A stretch of DNA of 5,183 nucleotides from JBAXPW01 sp037132015 (GTDB lineage: Bacteria > Patescibacteriota > Microgenomatia > UBA1406 > GWC2-37-13): the NCBI GenBank assembly GCA_037132015.1, contig JBAXPW010000094.1:1-5183 (forward strand), read 5' to 3'. Position numbers and translations under genes: made by a program. This document shows positions 1 to 5,097 of this stretch, piece after piece; position 1 is the first letter of the stretch, and every line of letters begins with the position of its first letter. Below the pieces are notes generated by a model. The model had not been told where the DNA came from. It made no database searches and saw only the letters and a program-made list of their open reading frames with translations.

Positions 1-88
1 GGGGTATGACATTTTCATTTCGGTATACTATGACATTAACATATCGGTCTGATATGATAATAATAGCTCTTGTTCCAATATCTGTCAT
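1..88 (-). CDS. Possible 5' end of a divergent gene (partial, runs off left edge)
   Basis: A minus-strand reading frame begins with ATG at 88-86 and stays open for 29 codons to the window edge. The peptide starts MTDIGTRAIIIISD, a short strand-like hydrophobic run, and continues with Tyr/Val/Asn/Ile-rich residues ending in VIP. A -10-like box CATTAT on the minus strand (99-94) lies 5 bases before the ATG, the same leaderless spacing seen for the genes downstream. The RAIIIISD stretch faintly resembles the first strand of Nudix domains, but too little is visible to assign a family. The alternative is that these bases are the 3' end of a + strand gene (frame 2-52, stop TGA at 50-52) or non-coding. 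Confidence is low. Confidence 0.27.
   Translation of the reverse strand, partial: MTDIGTRAIIIISDRYVNVIVYRNENVIP
5..52. repeat. Degenerate 24-base tandem repeat, two copies
   Basis: Positions 5-28 and 29-52 both begin TATGACATT and share CAT and TCGGT at the same offsets; about 18 of 24 positions agree. A third, weaker start (TATGATAAT) follows at 53. Because 24 is a multiple of three, the repeat would encode an 8-residue repeat if translated on either strand. It lies upstream of the riboswitch-gene promoter, so it could equally be a pair of protein-binding sites. Confidence 0.5.
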
Positions 89-98
89 AGTATATAAT
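70..98 (+). promoter_or_regulatory. Sigma70-type promoter for the riboswitch and metal ATPase
   Basis: A perfect TATAAT -10 box at 93-98 is preceded, after a 17-base spacer, by TTGTTC at 70-75, which keeps the TTG of the -35 consensus. The predicted start is about base 105, exactly where the GAAG that can form P1 of the riboswitch begins. That leaves a leader of roughly 98 bases, in contrast to the leaderless or near-leaderless genes downstream. Confidence 0.72.
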
Positions 99-104
99 GG
101 TTGT

Positions 105-178
105 GAAGTGAAGAACAGGCATAATGCCGGGCTCGATCGTGAGCAGTGCTAATACTCATATTAGGCGGGACTTCCTTC
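105..178 (+). promoter_or_regulatory. NiCo (czcD) riboswitch aptamer, transition-metal sensing
   Basis: The leader carries, in order, the conserved blocks of the NiCo riboswitch: ACAGGC (115-120), GCCGGGC (126-132), GAGCAGTGC (141-149) and GCGGGAC (165-171). A four-way junction can be drawn. P1 pairs GAAG 110-113 with CTTC 171-174, and could extend to GAAG 105-108 with CTTC 175-178 across a bulged T109. P2 pairs GGC 118-120 with GCC 126-128. P3 pairs GCTC 131-134 with GAGC 141-144. P4 pairs TAATA 150-154 with TATTA 159-163, plus G148-C166 and C149-G165. P2 and P3 are short but the junction purines are intact. In known members Co(II)/Ni(II) binds cooperatively at the junction and switches on efflux genes; a response to Fe(II) has also been reported. 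The downstream gene is a P1B-5-like metal ATPase, which fits. The identification is from remembered consensus, not a covariance search. Confidence 0.85.
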
Positions 179-201
179 AAATTTAACAATTAAATTTGAA
201 G
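175..201 (+). promoter_or_regulatory. Start-proximal hairpin, likely riboswitch expression platform
   Basis: A perfect 12-bp inverted repeat, CTTCAAATTTAA (175-186) and TTAAATTTGAAG (190-201) with loop CAA, ends one base before the ATG at 203. There is no U-tract after it, so it does not look like an intrinsic terminator. Its outer CTTC (175-178) is also the segment that could extend riboswitch helix P1. Inferred model: without metal the hairpin closes and hampers initiation; metal-stabilised P1 takes the CTTC and leaves only eight A-U pairs. It could instead be a protein operator. Confidence 0.6.
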
Positions 202-202
202 T

Positions 203-2014
203 ATGAAAACCCGTATATCGCGAAGGTTCGTAAAGGAAATTATCACCACTTTTGCAATACCACTATTTGTTCTTGGTGGAATTTTACTTTCATTAGTTGC
301 TACTTATATTCTCAAGAGTCGTGAATTAACCATCTTAATTTTAATACCAGTCATCATCTCCGGCAGTTTGAAGCTGATTCGCGATACCTATAATTCTATA
401 ATTCATAAACAATTTGCACTGGATTACATAGCACTTCTTGCTATCACTGTGGGGTTATTAACAGGTAATTTTCTTGTTTCAGCAGTTATCGTACTTATGC
501 TTTCCGGAGGAACACAACTTGAAGAATACGGTATGCAACGAGCTAAACGATCATTGACTTCATTGACAGATCGTATTCCCCACATGGTGATACTTGCACA
601 AACAAATGAAGAAATTGCAATTGAAAAAATTGAGGTAGGTCAACTTATCCTTGTACGCAAAGGAGAGGTGATTCCTCTTGATGGAATATTAGTATCGAAA
701 TCAGGATTGACTGATGAATCATCGCTTACTGGAGAACCATACATCATAGATAAAGAAAAAGGAGATATATTGCGAAGTGGCACGATCAATATGGGTAACT
801 CAATAATGATAGAAGTTACTAAAGCAGAAAAAGATTCAACATATCGAAAAATTATTGATATGGTAAGAAAAGCACAAACTGAAAAAGCACCGATGATTCG
901 TCTTGCAAATAAGTATAGTACGATTTTTACATTATTAACATTTTTTTTAGCAGGGTTAGCATATTATATTTCTCAGGATTTTGGAAGAGTTCTTGCAGTT
1001 CTTGTGATTGCTACTCCATGCCCACTAATTCTTGCAACGCCTATAGCACTTATGGGAGGTATGAATGCATCCGCACATCGTAGAATTATAGTAAAACGTC
1101 TTGCAGGTATTGAGACGCTTTCACGTATAGATACAATTATTTTTGATAAAACAGGAACAATCACTTTGGGTAAACCGATAGTGAGCGATCTGAAAATTTA
1201 CAATGATACATTGACTAAAGAAGAGATCATATCTTATGCATCTGCGATAGAACATAACTCTCTTCATCCTTTAGCGAAAGCAATTAATCAATATGCAAAA
1301 GAGGAAAAAATAGCAAGCATATCTGTTGCAAATGTATCAGAGGAGATAGGGCAGGGCATATCTGGAACAATAAAAGGAACTGTATATAAACTCTCAAAAG
1401 CAAAGACAAATGTTGGCATGGCTATTGATATGTTTACGGGAACGGATCACATTGCTCGATTCTCATTTGAAGATCAAATGAAAGAAAATAGTAAAAAGAT
1501 TGTTGCAGAGCTCTATAAAAAAGGTCTTGAACTCCATATTTTTACTGGAGATAAACAAGCATCTGCAGATGAGATCGCAAAAAAACTTGGATCATATGTC
1601 CATATAAAAGCAGAGTGCACTCCCGAGGATAAAAAAAATGGCATTGTGCAGTTGCATAAAAAAGGAAAAGTTGTTGCGATGGTTGGTGATGGGATAAATG
1701 ACGCCCCAGCACTTGCGCTTGCAGATGTGGGTATGGTATTTAGCAATGAAGAAAATACAGCATCATCAGAGGCATCAGATATAGTATTTTTGGGAGGTGA
1801 TTTTAATACAGTTTCAGAAGTTTTACTTATTTCTCGTCGTACGATTCAGATAGCAAAAGAAAGTATATTTATTGGAATTGGATTAAGCACTCTCGGAATG
1901 TTATTTGCAGTTGCGGGACAGGTGCCACCAGTGATGGGTGCGTTTATTCAAGAGACCATAGATATATTGGTCATCTTCAATGCCCTTCGTGCGAGTGTTT
2001 ATAAACACGCATAA
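203..2014 (+). CDS. P1B-type heavy-metal-transporting ATPase, P1B-5-like (TPCP motif)
   Basis: Integral membrane pump that uses ATP to move a divalent transition metal, most likely as an exporter. The 603 residues show, in order: two hydrophobic segments (about 17-37 and 42-58); a further pair around 72-105; the actuator domain with TGE at 176-178; a membrane pair at about 239-257 and 262-285 carrying TPCP (271-274); the phosphorylation motif DKTGT with Asp315; the P1B-specific HP pair (355-356) in the nucleotide-binding domain; TGDK (448-451); GDGINDAP (495-502); and C-terminal helices with QETID (583-587). TPCP plus QExxD is the P1B-5 signature, linked to Ni and Fe handling in Sinorhizobium Nia; CPC copper/zinc pumps differ. 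No N-terminal CxxC domain or C-terminal hemerythrin domain is present, so this is a minimal form. An in-frame TGA at 197-199 fixes the start at or after 203. No Shine-Dalgarno is visible; a NiCo-type riboswitch and hairpin precede it, supporting Ni/Co/Fe as substrate. All catalytic motifs are intact. Confidence 0.93.
   Translation: MKTRISRRFVKEIITTFAIPLFVLGGILLSLVATYILKSRELTILILIPVIISGSLKLIRDTYNSIIHKQFALDYIALLAITVGLLTGNFLVSAVIVLMLSGGTQLEEYGMQRAKRSLTSLTDRIPHMVILAQTNEEIAIEKIEVGQLILVRKGEVIPLDGILVSKSGLTDESSLTGEPYIIDKEKGDILRSGTINMGNSIMIEVTKAEKDSTYRKIIDMVRKAQTEKAPMIRLANKYSTIFTLLTFFLAGLAYYISQDFGRVLAVLVIATPCPLILATPIALMGGMNASAHRRIIVKRLAGIETLSRIDTIIFDKTGTITLGKPIVSDLKIYNDTLTKEEIISYASAIEHNSLHPLAKAINQYAKEEKIASISVANVSEEIGQGISGTIKGTVYKLSKAKTNVGMAIDMFTGTDHIARFSFEDQMKENSKKIVAELYKKGLELHIFTGDKQASADEIAKKLGSYVHIKAECTPEDKKNGIVQLHKKGKVVAMVGDGINDAPALALADVGMVFSNEENTASSEASDIVFLGGDFNTVSEVLLISRRTIQIAKESIFIGIGLSTLGMLFAVAGQVPPVMGAFIQETIDILVIFNALRASVYKHA
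1995..2008. repeat. Perfect 14-base palindrome in the end of the ATPase gene
   Basis: GTGTTTA followed by TAAACAC forms a perfect dyad over the last codons of the ATPase gene, a few bases before its stop and 12 bases upstream of the -10 box of the next gene. With no loop it suits a dimeric protein better than an RNA hairpin. It covers the region where a -35 element would lie, so it could be an operator, or chance in AT-rich sequence. Confidence 0.4.
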
Positions 2015-2019
2015 TGATG

Positions 2020-2025
2020 TAAAAT
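2020..2025 (+). promoter_or_regulatory. -10 box for a leaderless DHH phosphoesterase transcript
   Basis: TAAAAT lies 7 bases before the ATG at 2033, so transcription would begin at or one base before the A of the start codon. No convincing -35 box is seen 17 bases upstream, where the 14-base palindrome sits. No Shine-Dalgarno is present. Read-through from the ATPase gene is also possible because no terminator separates the two. Confidence 0.5.
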
Positions 2026-2032
2026 ATATGGT

Positions 2033-2968
2033 ATGAAAACGCTGATAACCGCTTCGGAGTATAGTGATGTTGATGGTGTAGCTTGTGCTTTTGCATATGC
2101 CTCATATTTACAACAAAAAACGAGCGAAATATATGAAGTAAAGTTTGGTAGAGGAATACATATAGAACCTGAATTTGTTCTCTCACAACTAAAAATTGAG
2201 TATGATCTTCTCTCAGATAAAGATATATACGAATCTTTTATTCTTGTTGATGTGTGTGAGCCTCGTGGACTTCCAACAATTATTCAAAAAGATAAAGTAG
2301 TTGAAGTGATTGATCATAGATCATTTCCAGTTTATGATGCTTTTCCAAATGCGCAATTTAGAATAGAAGCCGTTGGTGCGTGTGCTACGCAGATCGCAGA
2401 ATTTTTTTATTTTGATAAAAAAATTCTGTTGTCTCAAGAACTTGCTTCGTTATTATTGTGTGCAATCTATTCAAATACTGTTAATTTCCAATCTGATACC
2501 ACGACATTTCGAGATTTACGTATGAAAAAGTGGCTTGAAGAAACTGCAGGAGAAAAATATACAAAGCTTCCTGAAGAGATGTATAAATTTAAGACAGAAT
2601 TTGCAAAAGAAAATTTGAAAAAGATTATGTTATTTGATGGACATATTTTTAATGGATTTATTCATAAAGGTATAGAATGTGTGGTTTATCAGATCGAGAC
2701 TGCAGATGCAAAAAGTATTTTAGAACGAAAAAATGAGATGCAGAGCTATTTTAAGGAATTGTTTCCATTGATACGAGAACATCTCGTACTTATTCAAGAT
2801 GCAAAGGAAGGGAAAACAATATTGTATTCTAATCAGGAAGATATTCTTGCAGTTGCAGAGACGGTGATACCAAACGGAATTTTTGAATGCGATACCTATA
2901 CTATCCCAAAAACAATGATGAGAAAAAGCATCAAAAACGCATTTATAAACTATCAACAAAAGAAATAA
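2033..2968 (+). CDS. DHH/DHHA2 family phosphoesterase, Prune/family II pyrophosphatase-like
   Basis: Predicted cytoplasmic phosphoesterase of 311 residues, close to the roughly 310 of Mn-dependent family II inorganic pyrophosphatase (PpaC). The N-terminal DHH domain shows DVDG (12-15), equivalent to the DxD of motif I; VDV with Asp73 (motif II); VIDHR (92-96) at the DHH motif; VGACATQIAEFF (114-125), close to the PpaC VGSxAT region; and AIYSNTVNF (144-152) aligned with the PpaC AILSDT segment, followed by DTTT. The C-terminal part (about 185-305) fits a DHHA2 domain, with RK 297-298 where PpaC has SRKK. Several metal ligands differ: motif I His is replaced by Ser8, the second His of DHH by Arg96 (as in Prune exopolyphosphatases), and the motif IV Asp by Asn148. 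The real substrate (pyrophosphate, short polyphosphate or a nucleotide) is therefore uncertain, and activity may be reduced. It starts 18 bases after the ATPase stop with its own -10 box and no ribosome binding site. Confidence 0.82.
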   Translation: MKTLITASEYSDVDGVACAFAYASYLQQKTSEIYEVKFGRGIHIEPEFVLSQLKIEYDLLSDKDIYESFILVDVCEPRGLPTIIQKDKVVEVIDHRSFPVYDAFPNAQFRIEAVGACATQIAEFFYFDKKILLSQELASLLLCAIYSNTVNFQSDTTTFRDLRMKKWLEETAGEKYTKLPEEMYKFKTEFAKENLKKIMLFDGHIFNGFIHKGIECVVYQIETADAKSILERKNEMQSYFKELFPLIREHLVLIQDAKEGKTILYSNQEDILAVAETVIPNGIFECDTYTIPKTMMRKSIKNAFINYQQKK

Positions 2969-2998
2969 ATTCTTCTTCTGTTTTTTCTTCATTTCAGG

Positions 2999-3004
2999 TA
3001 TAGT
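2999..3004 (+). promoter_or_regulatory. -10 box for a leaderless oxidoreductase transcript
   Basis: TATAGT ends 6 bases before the ATG at 3011, which puts the transcription start at or next to the A of the start codon. The preceding 42-base gap is pyrimidine-rich (2971-2995) and holds only a poor -35 match (TTCTGT at 2976-2981, 17-base spacer). No Shine-Dalgarno is seen. Confidence 0.55.
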
Positions 3005-3010
3005 GATAGT

Positions 3011-4192
3011 ATGCAAAAAGTAAAAAAGATTTTGATTGTAGGTGAAGGAATTGGAGGAGTGAATACTGCATTAGAATTGGATAGAATTTTGCCTGAAGAA
3101 GTAGAGATTGAATTTATTTCAAATACATCACATCTTGAATATGAGCCTCAATTTTACAAATTCTTTAACGATCAAGAGGTTGCTAATCCTTACATATCAT
3201 ATAAAGACATTTTTGAAGATACAAGAGTGGAAATTAAAAAAGATGTTATTGATCATATTAATTTTGATGAAAAAATTGTATATGGTTGGCATGCTACTCC
3301 CTATCATTTTGATTATGTCGTGTTCGCATTAAAAAATGAAATCTCTTATTATGACGTGTATGGAATGAAGGATCTAACTTTTAATTCATTATCTCTATCA
3401 GATGTATTGCAGTTAAAAAGTCATCTACACGAAGTGATGAGTATAAATAAAATCTACCCGGAAGAATCAAAAAATATTCATATTGTGATAATTGGTGGTA
3501 ACAGATCTGGTTGTGAAATTGCAGGAAGCATAGCACAATATACAAAAAAACTTACAAAAAAATATAACACACTAACATTAACTATATCAATTGATTTAAT
3601 CGAATCGGAATCTCGACTCATCTCTGAGTTATCTAAAAGCAATTCCCAAAAAATACAGGAATATTTGCAGAATCTTGGCATTAATATTCATCTGCACCGA
3701 GATGTTTCAAAGGAAGAAATAGAAGAAGTATATCTCAAAGATATGGAACAAAATAAAAAAATTGTAATATGGTGTAAAGAAATAATTCCAAATCATTTTT
3801 TTGATAAAATTGAAGGGTTTAGATTAGATGACAAAGGGAGAGTTTTGGTAGATAGTCATCTCCAAGTTAGAGGAAAAAAACATATATTTGTGATAGGTGA
3901 AAGTGTGTCAAAATCATATTCTAGTGCTTTTTTTACTCCTTTGATAGATTCAAAATATGTTTCTGAATATATAGCTCATGAAATTGCGCATAAAAAATAC
4001 CATTCATATAGACCTCTAAAACAAAAATCAATTATTTCGATTGGTTCTGGATATGCGATATGTCAAATCGGATTAATTACTTTTTCGGGTTGGATAGGTT
4101 GGTTGATAAAACGTTCGTTTGATCTTCATTTTTTACTTTCTATTCTCCCATTTTCGAAGGCTCTGAAAATTTTCAAATCAAATAGGGTATAA
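3011..4192 (+). CDS. NDH-2-like FAD/NAD(P)-dependent pyridine nucleotide-disulphide family oxidoreductase
   Basis: Probable membrane-associated flavoprotein of 393 residues with the two-Rossmann layout of type II NADH dehydrogenase. The FAD site begins ILIVGEGIGG (7-16, GxGxxG intact) and is followed by HLEYEPQFYKF (41-51), matching the NDH-2 HLFxPLLYQ segment. The second nucleotide site is IIGGNRSGCE (160-169), then IDLIESESRLI (194-204). The C-terminal FAD region is GRVLVDSHLQV (276-286) and IFVIGES (292-298). The tail (about 340-385, hydrophobic with Gly and Trp) resembles the NDH-2 membrane-anchoring C terminus. Departures from the family: Ser37 where an acidic ribose-binding residue ends the second strand, Asn164 for the middle Gly of the NAD motif, Glu297 for the Asp of AIGD, CKE (255-257) for the usual ATG-like motif, and no recognisable AQxxxQ quinone segment. 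Quinone reduction is therefore not assured; it may be a diverged flavin reductase. It has its own -10 box and lies 42 bases after the DHH gene. Confidence 0.8.
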   Translation: MQKVKKILIVGEGIGGVNTALELDRILPEEVEIEFISNTSHLEYEPQFYKFFNDQEVANPYISYKDIFEDTRVEIKKDVIDHINFDEKIVYGWHATPYHFDYVVFALKNEISYYDVYGMKDLTFNSLSLSDVLQLKSHLHEVMSINKIYPEESKNIHIVIIGGNRSGCEIAGSIAQYTKKLTKKYNTLTLTISIDLIESESRLISELSKSNSQKIQEYLQNLGINIHLHRDVSKEEIEEVYLKDMEQNKKIVIWCKEIIPNHFFDKIEGFRLDDKGRVLVDSHLQVRGKKHIFVIGESVSKSYSSAFFTPLIDSKYVSEYIAHEIAHKKYHSYRPLKQKSIISIGSGYAICQIGLITFSGWIGWLIKRSFDLHFLLSILPFSKALKIFKSNRV

Positions 4193-4193
4193 T
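4188..4193 (+). promoter_or_regulatory. -10 box overlapping the oxidoreductase stop, for the glycosylase gene
   Basis: A perfect TATAAT contains the TAA stop of the preceding gene (4190-4192). The predicted start is near 4200, leaving about 6-7 bases before the ATG at 4207. No good -35 box is seen (CTGAAA at 4163-4168 would need a 19-base spacer). There is no room for a ribosome binding site. Confidence 0.6.
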
Positions 4194-4194
4194 T

Positions 4195-4209
4195 CATAAG
4201 CTTCTTATG
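4195..4209. repeat. Short dyad spanning the start codon of the glycosylase gene
   Basis: CATAAG (4195-4200) and CTTATG (4204-4209) form a perfect 6-bp inverted repeat with loop CTT, and the right arm includes the ATG. If transcription starts near 4200 the left arm is not in that mRNA, but it would fold in a read-through transcript from the gene before. That could distinguish the two transcripts; it may also be chance. Confidence 0.33.
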
Positions 4210-5025
4210 CATATTTCTTCTGAAAAAATACAGTCATTTCAGTCGACAATTTGGGAATATTATTCTCAACATGGACGTGTTATGCCTTGGAGAAATACAA
4301 CAAATCAATATCATGTGTTTTTGTCTGAGGTGATGTTGCAACAAACTCAGGTTTCACGTGTGATGACAAAGTTTGTGGAGTTTACTGAAAAATTTCCCAC
4401 ATTTAATTCGTTATCAAAAGCATCACTTCTTGAAGTATTATCTGCGTGGCAAGGTATGGGATATAATCGACGAGGAAAATATCTAAAAGAATCTGCAGAG
4501 ATCATTGTGAAAAAATATGAAGGTATTATTCCAACGATTCCTATGGAAGTTGATGTATTGCCCGGTATTGGGCCTGCAACTGCGAGCGCAATAGTTACTT
4601 ATATTTATAATATTCCTACTGTTTTTATTGAGACAAATATTAGACGAGTTATGATCTATCATTTTTTTCCAGAGTCTACGGAAATTGATGACAAACTTAT
4701 TTTTCCATTTATAGAAGCTACGTTAGATAGGTCAAAACCCCGAGAATGGTATTATGCATTGATGGATTATGGTACATTTTTAACAAAAAAAAATGAAAAT
4801 CCAAATAAACGGAGTAAACATTATTCTGTGCAATCAAATTTTGAAACTTCTGATAGAAAAATCCGTGGAGAGATATTAAGGCAGATTGTCAAGATAGGCA
4901 ATATCAATTATGAAACTATTGTTGAACTATGCATAGGAAATGAAGATAGAGCCAACAAAATACTTAATCAAATGGTTAAAGAAGGAATGGTAAAAGAAAA
5001 AAAATCACTCTATTTTGTTCCATGA
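4207..5025 (+). CDS. MutY-like A/G-specific adenine DNA glycosylase without Fe-S cluster
   Basis: Base excision repair enzyme of the endonuclease III/MutY superfamily, expected to remove mispaired adenine; 272 residues against about 350 for typical MutY. Visible are MPWR (26-29), LSEVMLQQTQV (39-49) with the MutY-type catalytic Glu41, WQGMGYNRRGKYL (81-93), the helix-hairpin-helix LPGIGPATASAI (118-129), IETNIRRV (141-148) and WYYALMDYG (181-189). The Lys that marks bifunctional Nth lyases is Ala124, favouring a monofunctional MutY-type enzyme. After ALMDYG, where MutY has its four-cysteine cluster loop, there is instead a basic segment NPNKRSKHYSVQS (198-210); the protein has one cysteine (Cys242), so no 4Fe-4S cluster can form. 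The active-site Asp is Glu142. The NUDIX-like 8-oxoguanine-sensing domain is absent; residues about 213-272 look like a small winged helix. A similar cluster-less form occurs in other CPR genomes, as far as I recall. It starts 14 bases after the oxidoreductase stop. Confidence 0.85.
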   Translation: MHISSEKIQSFQSTIWEYYSQHGRVMPWRNTTNQYHVFLSEVMLQQTQVSRVMTKFVEFTEKFPTFNSLSKASLLEVLSAWQGMGYNRRGKYLKESAEIIVKKYEGIIPTIPMEVDVLPGIGPATASAIVTYIYNIPTVFIETNIRRVMIYHFFPESTEIDDKLIFPFIEATLDRSKPREWYYALMDYGTFLTKKNENPNKRSKHYSVQSNFETSDRKIRGEILRQIVKIGNINYETIVELCIGNEDRANKILNQMVKEGMVKEKKSLYFVP

Positions 5026-5032
5026 TCTTCTA

Positions 5033-5061
5033 TTGACTTCGATTTTTTTGATAACTATACT
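5033..5061 (+). promoter_or_regulatory. Strong sigma70-type promoter for the gene at the right edge
   Basis: TTGACT (5033-5038) and TATACT (5056-5061) are separated by exactly 17 bases, each one mismatch from consensus, making this the best promoter in the window. The T7 run at 5043-5049 lies in the spacer. Transcription would begin near 5068, giving a leader of about 30 bases before the ATG at 5098. Confidence 0.78.
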
Positions 5062-5066
5062 GTTAC

Positions 5067-5096
5067 ATTGTCAATATTTTATTTTGAAAATACAAT
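5067..5096 (+). repeat. Interrupted inverted repeat in the short leader before the last ORF
   Basis: ATTGT (5067-5071) pairs with ACAAT (5092-5096), and ATTTT (5076-5080) with AAAAT (5087-5091), with a CAAT bulge on the left side and loop ATTTTG. It spans almost the whole predicted leader and ends one base before the ATG. All but two pairs involve A and T, so stability is low and it may be chance. Confidence 0.28.
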
Positions 5097-5097
5097 T

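Noticed and set aside
2..52. Plus-strand frame ending at TGA 50-52, as the tail of an upstream gene
   Set aside because: Only 16 codons are visible, and the competing minus-strand frame over the same bases has a start codon and -10-like box. It cannot be excluded, so it is kept only as an alternative.
6..155. Plus-strand open frame from ATG 6 to TAA 155 (49 codons)
   Set aside because: It runs through the promoter and most of the riboswitch aptamer, whose conserved blocks explain the sequence better; the peptide shows no recognisable pattern.
175..201. Intrinsic transcription terminator
   Set aside because: The stem is perfect but almost all A-T apart from its CTTC/GAAG base, and the bases after it are TATGAAAAC with no T-run. 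It also ends at the start codon.
973..1746. Antisense open frames within the ATPase gene (973-1164 and 1513-1746)
   Set aside because: They lie opposite conserved ATPase motifs and have no promoter or recognisable protein pattern; they are shadows of the coding strand.
2720..3016. Antisense open frame over the DHH gene end, and another at 1977-2186
   Set aside because: Both overlap well-supported + strand genes and their promoters, and their peptides have shadow-like composition.
5043..5049. T7 run after the glycosylase gene as a terminator
   Set aside because: No stable stem precedes it, and it falls inside the 17-base spacer of a near-consensus promoter.
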